A DNA stretch of 64,000 nucleotides from JAOUEA01 sp963734685 (lineage in GTDB: Bacteria; Actinomycetota; UBA4738; HRBIN12), in NCBI GenBank assembly GCA_963734685.1, contig CAVTIC010000007.1, positions 620,001-684,000 on the forward strand, written 5' to 3'. The translations under genes and the position numbers were made by a program. This document shows, piece after piece, positions 62,400-64,000 of the stretch (the stretch's first letter is position 1; every line of letters begins with the position of its first letter). The notes under the pieces were generated by a model. That model saw nothing but the letters and a program-made list of their open reading frames with translations, searched no databases and was not told the DNA's origin.

Positions 62400-64000
62400 A
62401 TGGCCACCATCACCGAGTCCCACGCCTTCGGCGCCAGGGACATCACCTTCGAGACCGGCCGCATGGCCAGGCTCGCCGACGGCGCCGTCGTCGTCACCTA
62501 CGGCGAGACCCAGGTGCTCGCCACCTGCGTCAGCAGCAACCCCCGCGAGGGCATCGACTTCTTCCCGCTCACGATCGACGTGGAAGAGCGCATGTACGCC
62601 GCGGGCAAGATCCCGGGCAGCTTCTTCCGCCGCGAGGGTCGCCCGTCCGAGACGGCGATCCTCACCTGCCGGCTGATCGACCGTCCGCTCCGCCCGACGT
62701 TCAGAGACGGGTTCCGTGACGAGGTACAGGTGGTCATCACGGTGCTCGGCGTCGACGGTGAGAACCCCTACGACATCCCCGCGATGAACGCCGCGTCCGT
62801 GGCGACGTGCCTCGCCGGCTTGCCGTTCGACGGCCCGGTCGCGTCGGTTCGCATGGGGCTGATCGACGGACGATGGGTCGTGAACCCGACGTTCCAGGAG
62901 GTCGAGGAGGCCACGTTCGACGTGGTGGTCGCCGGACGCAGGAACGACGCAGACGAGATCGACGTGCTGATGATCGAGGGCGAGGCTCCCGGCAACACGT
63001 GGGAACTGCTCGCCGGGGGCGCCGCAGCCCCGACCGAGGAGACCGTTGCCGAGGGTCTCGAGGCCGCCAAGCTGGCGATCGCCGAGCAGATCGAGTTCCA
63101 GCGGGGATTCGTGAACGAGGCCGGCGTGACCGAGCAGGAGTGGGCCCCTCGGCCGCTCTTCGGCGACGACGTCTACGAGATCGTCTCGGCGTTCGCTGCC
63201 GACAGGCTCGCCGAGGCGATCGTGCCCGACAAGGCCGAGCGTGAGGCGAAGCTCGACGCCCTCAAGGCCGAGACCAAGGAGCACTGCGCCGCCCAGCTGG
63301 GCGATGAGGGGCTCGACCGCCTCCACGAGTTCGGAGCCGCCTGGAAGCAGGTGCAGAAGAAGGTCATGCGAGCGCGCGTGATCAAGGAGGGCATCCGTCT
63401 CGACGGTCGCACGCCTACCGAGATCCGGCCGTTGTCGGCCGAGGTCGGCGTGTTGAAGCGCGCACACGGCTCGGCGCTGTTCAGCCGGGGCGACACGCAG
63501 GTGCTGAACGTCACCACGCTCGGCATGCTCCGCATGACCCAGATGATCGACACCCTCGACCTCGAGGACACGAAGCGGTACATGCACCACTACAACTTCC
63601 CGCCGTTCTCCACGGGCGAGACTGGGCGTGTGGGCTCCCCGCGCCGGCGCGAGATCGGTCACGGCGCGCTCGCCGAGCGTGCCTTGATCCCCGTGGTGCC
63701 GCACGAGGATGAGTTCCCGTACGCGTTGCGACTCGTGAGCGACGTGCTCAGCTCCAACGGCTCGACGTCGATGGCGAGCGTCTGCGGATCGACGTTGTCC
63801 CTGATGGACGCCGGTGTGCCGATCAAGGCGCCGGTCGCGGGCATCGCGATGGGCATGATCGCCGACGACGGGGCGTTCGTGACCCTCACCGACATCCTGG
63901 GTGCAGAAGACGCGCTGGGGGACATGGACTTCAAGGTCGCCGGCACGCGCGAGTTCGTTACCGCGATCCAGCTCGACATGAAGGTCACCGGCCTGCCGGG
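62400..64000 (+). CDS. pnp: Polyribonucleotide nucleotidyltransferase, N-terminal part (cut by window edge)
   Basis: PNPase degrades RNA 3' to 5' with phosphate and is a core RNA-turnover enzyme. The 533 residues present cover the first RNase PH domain (FETGRMARLADGAVVVTYGETQVLAT, PSETAILTCRLIDRPLRP), the all-helical linker and most of the second RNase PH domain (FSRGDTQVLNVTTLG, YNFPPFSTGETGRVG, SSNGSTSMASVCGSTLS, DILGAEDALGDMDFKVAGT). KH and S1 domains lie beyond the edge. ATG 62400 has a strong SD. Confidence 0.96.
   Translation, partial: MATITESHAFGARDITFETGRMARLADGAVVVTYGETQVLATCVSSNPREGIDFFPLTIDVEERMYAAGKIPGSFFRREGRPSETAILTCRLIDRPLRPTFRDGFRDEVQVVITVLGVDGENPYDIPAMNAASVATCLAGLPFDGPVASVRMGLIDGRWVVNPTFQEVEEATFDVVVAGRRNDADEIDVLMIEGEAPGNTWELLAGGAAAPTEETVAEGLEAAKLAIAEQIEFQRGFVNEAGVTEQEWAPRPLFGDDVYEIVSAFAADRLAEAIVPDKAEREAKLDALKAETKEHCAAQLGDEGLDRLHEFGAAWKQVQKKVMRARVIKEGIRLDGRTPTEIRPLSAEVGVLKRAHGSALFSRGDTQVLNVTTLGMLRMTQMIDTLDLEDTKRYMHHYNFPPFSTGETGRVGSPRRREIGHGALAERALIPVVPHEDEFPYALRLVSDVLSSNGSTSMASVCGSTLSLMDAGVPIKAPVAGIAMGMIADDGAFVTLTDILGAEDALGDMDFKVAGTREFVTAIQLDMKVTGLP

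Noticed and set aside
1..64000. tRNA or rRNA genes, insertion sequences, prophage or attachment sites
   Set aside because: No cloverleaf, rRNA-like block, transposase, integrase of phage type or terminal repeats were seen; the tyrosine recombinase at 26.3 kb is XerC by context.

Overview
The window is high-GC, densely coded DNA from an actinomycete-type bacterium (Actinomycetota). Evidence: a WhiG-type sigma factor between dprA/xerC and rpsB; the run sepIVA - DUF177 - rpmF - rnc - mutM - acyP - smc - ftsY, which matches the mycobacterial order as I remember it; DUF2469 beside rnhB; a mycothiol-dependent-isomerase-type DinB protein; many GTG starts; and many start codons 6-9 nt after a TANNNT -10 hexamer, as expected for leaderless mRNAs. 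The class cannot be fixed from the sequence. No tRNA, rRNA, CRISPR array, insertion sequence, phage gene or attachment site was seen. This is core chromosome.

Layout. 1-9.7 kb: end-truncated ATP-type PEP carboxykinase, thiL, rpmB, a TlpA-like lipoprotein, recG, rsmD, coaD, a SepIVA-like septation protein, DUF177, rpmF, rnc, an Fpg-family glycosylase, a nicotinamidase and acylphosphatase. 9.7-21.5 kb: smc, ftsY, a small two-component pair, ffh, rpsP, khpA, rimM, trmD, rplS, lepB, rnhB, DUF2469, yraN. 21.6-31.4 kb: a tiny Arg-rich ORF, a PLP decarboxylase, comM/yifB, dprA, xerC, whiG, and an M23 - PQQ-propeller - membrane-protein cassette. 31.4-42.4 kb: rpsB, tsf, pyrH, frr, cdsA, dxr, rseP, a two-component system, yjbQ, ispG. 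42.4-48.2 kb: two secreted proteins of unknown function, a DinB protein and a trpE-trpG operon. 48.3-64 kb: proS, rimP, nusA, ylxR, infB, DUF503, rbfA, nrnA, truB, membrane/lipid genes, ribF, rpsO and a truncated pnp.

How the genes work together. Most serve translation and its maturation (ribosomal proteins S16, L19, S2, S15, L28, L32; RimM, RimP, RbfA, TruB, TrmD, RsmD; NusA, IF2, EF-Ts, RRF), protein targeting (FtsY, Ffh, LepB, RseP), chromosome upkeep (SMC, RecG, XerC, RNase HII, DprA, ComM), isoprenoid synthesis (Dxr, IspG) and envelope lipids (CdsA, PAP2, acyltransferase).

Most interesting signals. (1) trpE is preceded by a textbook-like transcription attenuator: a leaderless leader ORF with a Trp-Ser-Trp core and four alternately pairing GC-rich segments. 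(2) The comM-dprA start and the M23/PQQ start share a composite promoter: a GTGA-N6-TCAC palindrome at a fixed distance from an identical GCATAGCGT box, near the -42 position of class II CRP/FNR activation. (3) The Fpg-family protein starts Met-Glu-Leu-Pro-Glu and lacks the N-terminal proline nucleophile. (4) frr and trpG each carry a single frameshift in a G/C run, and the rpsP tail appears to switch frame. These may be assembly errors but need checking because frr is normally essential. (5) pnp, rimP-nusA and rpsB have structured leaders.
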